Shown here: positions 5,871 to 6,238 of the stretch, piece by piece | How positions within the stretch are numbered: the first letter of the stretch is position 1 | Layout: each line of letters starts with the position of its first letter | NCBI GenBank assembly: GCA_003555285.1 | Contig: PWGH01000174.1 | Span: 1-6,238 of the forward strand | Origin: Thioalkalivibrio sp. | GTDB lineage: Bacteria > Pseudomonadota > Gammaproteobacteria > Ectothiorhodospirales > Ectothiorhodospiraceae | DNA length: 6,238 nucleotides | Reading direction: 5' to 3' | The notes under the pieces: generated by a model | Database searches by the model: none | The model's input: only the letters and a program-made list of their open reading frames with translations | What the model was told of the DNA's origin: nothing | Made by a program: the position numbers and the translations under genes

Positions 5871-5936
5871 GTCGGACCAACCCAACGCCCTGATATACAA
5901 CCCCCGGGGTCGGACCAACCCAACGCCCTGATATTA
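5861..5936. repeat. Two-copy 38-bp tandem repeat
   Basis: A stretch of 36 identical bases begins at 5861 and again at 5899, giving a period of 38. Each unit holds CCCCCGGGG, the GGTCGGACC dyad, CCAACGCCCTGATAT and a short AT end. The exact identity suggests a recent duplication by slippage or unequal exchange. Confidence 0.85.
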
Positions 5937-6073
5937 CGGGATAAGTAGTCCCAAAACACCCCCAAATTCACCCCTTATTCGGCCATTTTTGGCCCCGAAA
6001 ACGCCGCTCGAGCAAGGAAACGACCCACTGCCTCGTGCCAGGTCGGGGGCTTTGAGCGACGTCCCCGCTGGAC

Positions 6074-6238
6074 GGGTTATTTTTGGGCCAAAGGGGCTTC
6101 CAAGGCATCTCTAACCCTGAAAAACGGGCTTTTCGCTTTACTTCTCAATCACTTGCCTTGGTCCGACCCCCAGAGCTCGGCACGGGCCATTTTTTGGGGG
6201 CAAAAAGGTGCTTCTAAGGCCTCTCTGGCCTCTAAAAA
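6074..6238. repeat. Two diverged copies of a T-run/A-run repeat, period about 110 bp
   Basis: Segments 6074-6124 and 6184-6238 align: GGG, T-run, GGG, C/A-run, GG.GCTTC.AAGGC, TCTCT, and a final A-run after CT. Weaker relatives appear at 5783-5823 and 5975-6005 (ATTTTT, CCCC, A-run, CGCC), making four related copies in the array. The last copy reaches the window end, so the array may continue. Confidence 0.55.
6158..6170 (-). repeat. Inverted GGGGTCGGACCAA element
   Basis: The 13-base element present in direct orientation at 5715-5727, 5868-5880 and 5906-5918 recurs here exactly in the opposite orientation. The enclosed segment (5715-6170) is therefore bounded by inverted copies, as in a non-autonomous mobile element or its remnant. 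No transposase is encoded in between. Confidence 0.65.

Larger units (their letters stand above)
5715..6005. repeat. Diverged direct duplication, period about 191 bp
   Basis: Segments 5715-5813 and 5906-6005 align along their length. Each starts GGGGTCGGACCAA, then CCAA, CTGA, ATAA and GTCC/AAA pieces in the same order, then CTTAT(T)CGGCC, then a five-T run, CCCC, an A-run and ACGCC. Only part of each is identical, so this is an old duplication or two insertions of one element family. The GGTC-G-GACC core is a small dyad. No protein-coding signal was recognised. Confidence 0.6.

Noticed and set aside
5746..5931. Short open frames on both strands in the repeat array (5746-5931 plus, 5783-5971 minus)
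   Set aside because: They are translations of the repeats, have no ribosome binding site of note, and contain repeated Pro/Gly peptides from the 38-bp unit.
5861..5936. CRISPR array
   Set aside because: Only two repeat copies directly abut each other; there are no unique spacers and no cas genes in the window.

Overview
The window reads as chromosomal DNA from a GC-rich Gram-negative bacterium, probably a gammaproteobacterium. An outer-membrane polysaccharide export lipoprotein, two lipoprotein signal peptides, an acid-rich exported protein and REP-type repeats would suit a halophilic or haloalkaliphilic Chromatiales/Ectothiorhodospiraceae-like host. That placement is an inference and cannot be proved from this sequence. 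All supported genes lie on the minus strand, so transcription runs from right to left.

Right part (about 5530-6238): no gene. It holds an array of diverged, AT/GC-patchy intergenic repeats: GGGGTCGGACCAA elements (three direct, one inverted), an exact 36-base tandem repeat at 38-bp period, a diverged duplication at about 191 bp, and four related T-run/A-run motifs. The likely promoter and leader of the next gene lie at its left edge. Positions 4249-5529 encode an acidic lipoprotein of unknown function with an internal duplication, followed by a probable intrinsic terminator.

Middle (about 3791-4248): no gene. After the terminator come two strong hairpins and a solitary REP-type repeat. Next is a good sigma70-type promoter (TTGACA, 17 bp, TAGAAC) overlapped by palindromes, and then a leader of about 210 nt.

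Left part (1-3790): an exopolysaccharide/capsule operon in the order PHP-type tyrosine phosphatase (CpsB/YwqE-like, 2951-3790), secreted FecR-like protein with an Ala/Gly-rich tail (1996-2814), Wza-like outer-membrane polysaccharide export lipoprotein (705 to an uncertain start), and a Wzz/GumC/Wzc-type co-polymerase (2-631, cut by the window edge). Together these suggest a Wzy-dependent or similar export machine. The co-polymerase sets chain length in the inner membrane, the lipoprotein forms the outer-membrane channel, and the phosphatase reverses tyrosine phosphorylation of the co-polymerase or its kinase. The FecR-like protein has no assigned role. Glycosyltransferases and other genes are expected to the left of the window.

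The least ordinary points are the missing start codon of the export lipoprotein beside an inverted REP pair, the complex repeat array at the right end, the duplicated acidic lipoprotein and the unassigned FecR-like operon member.
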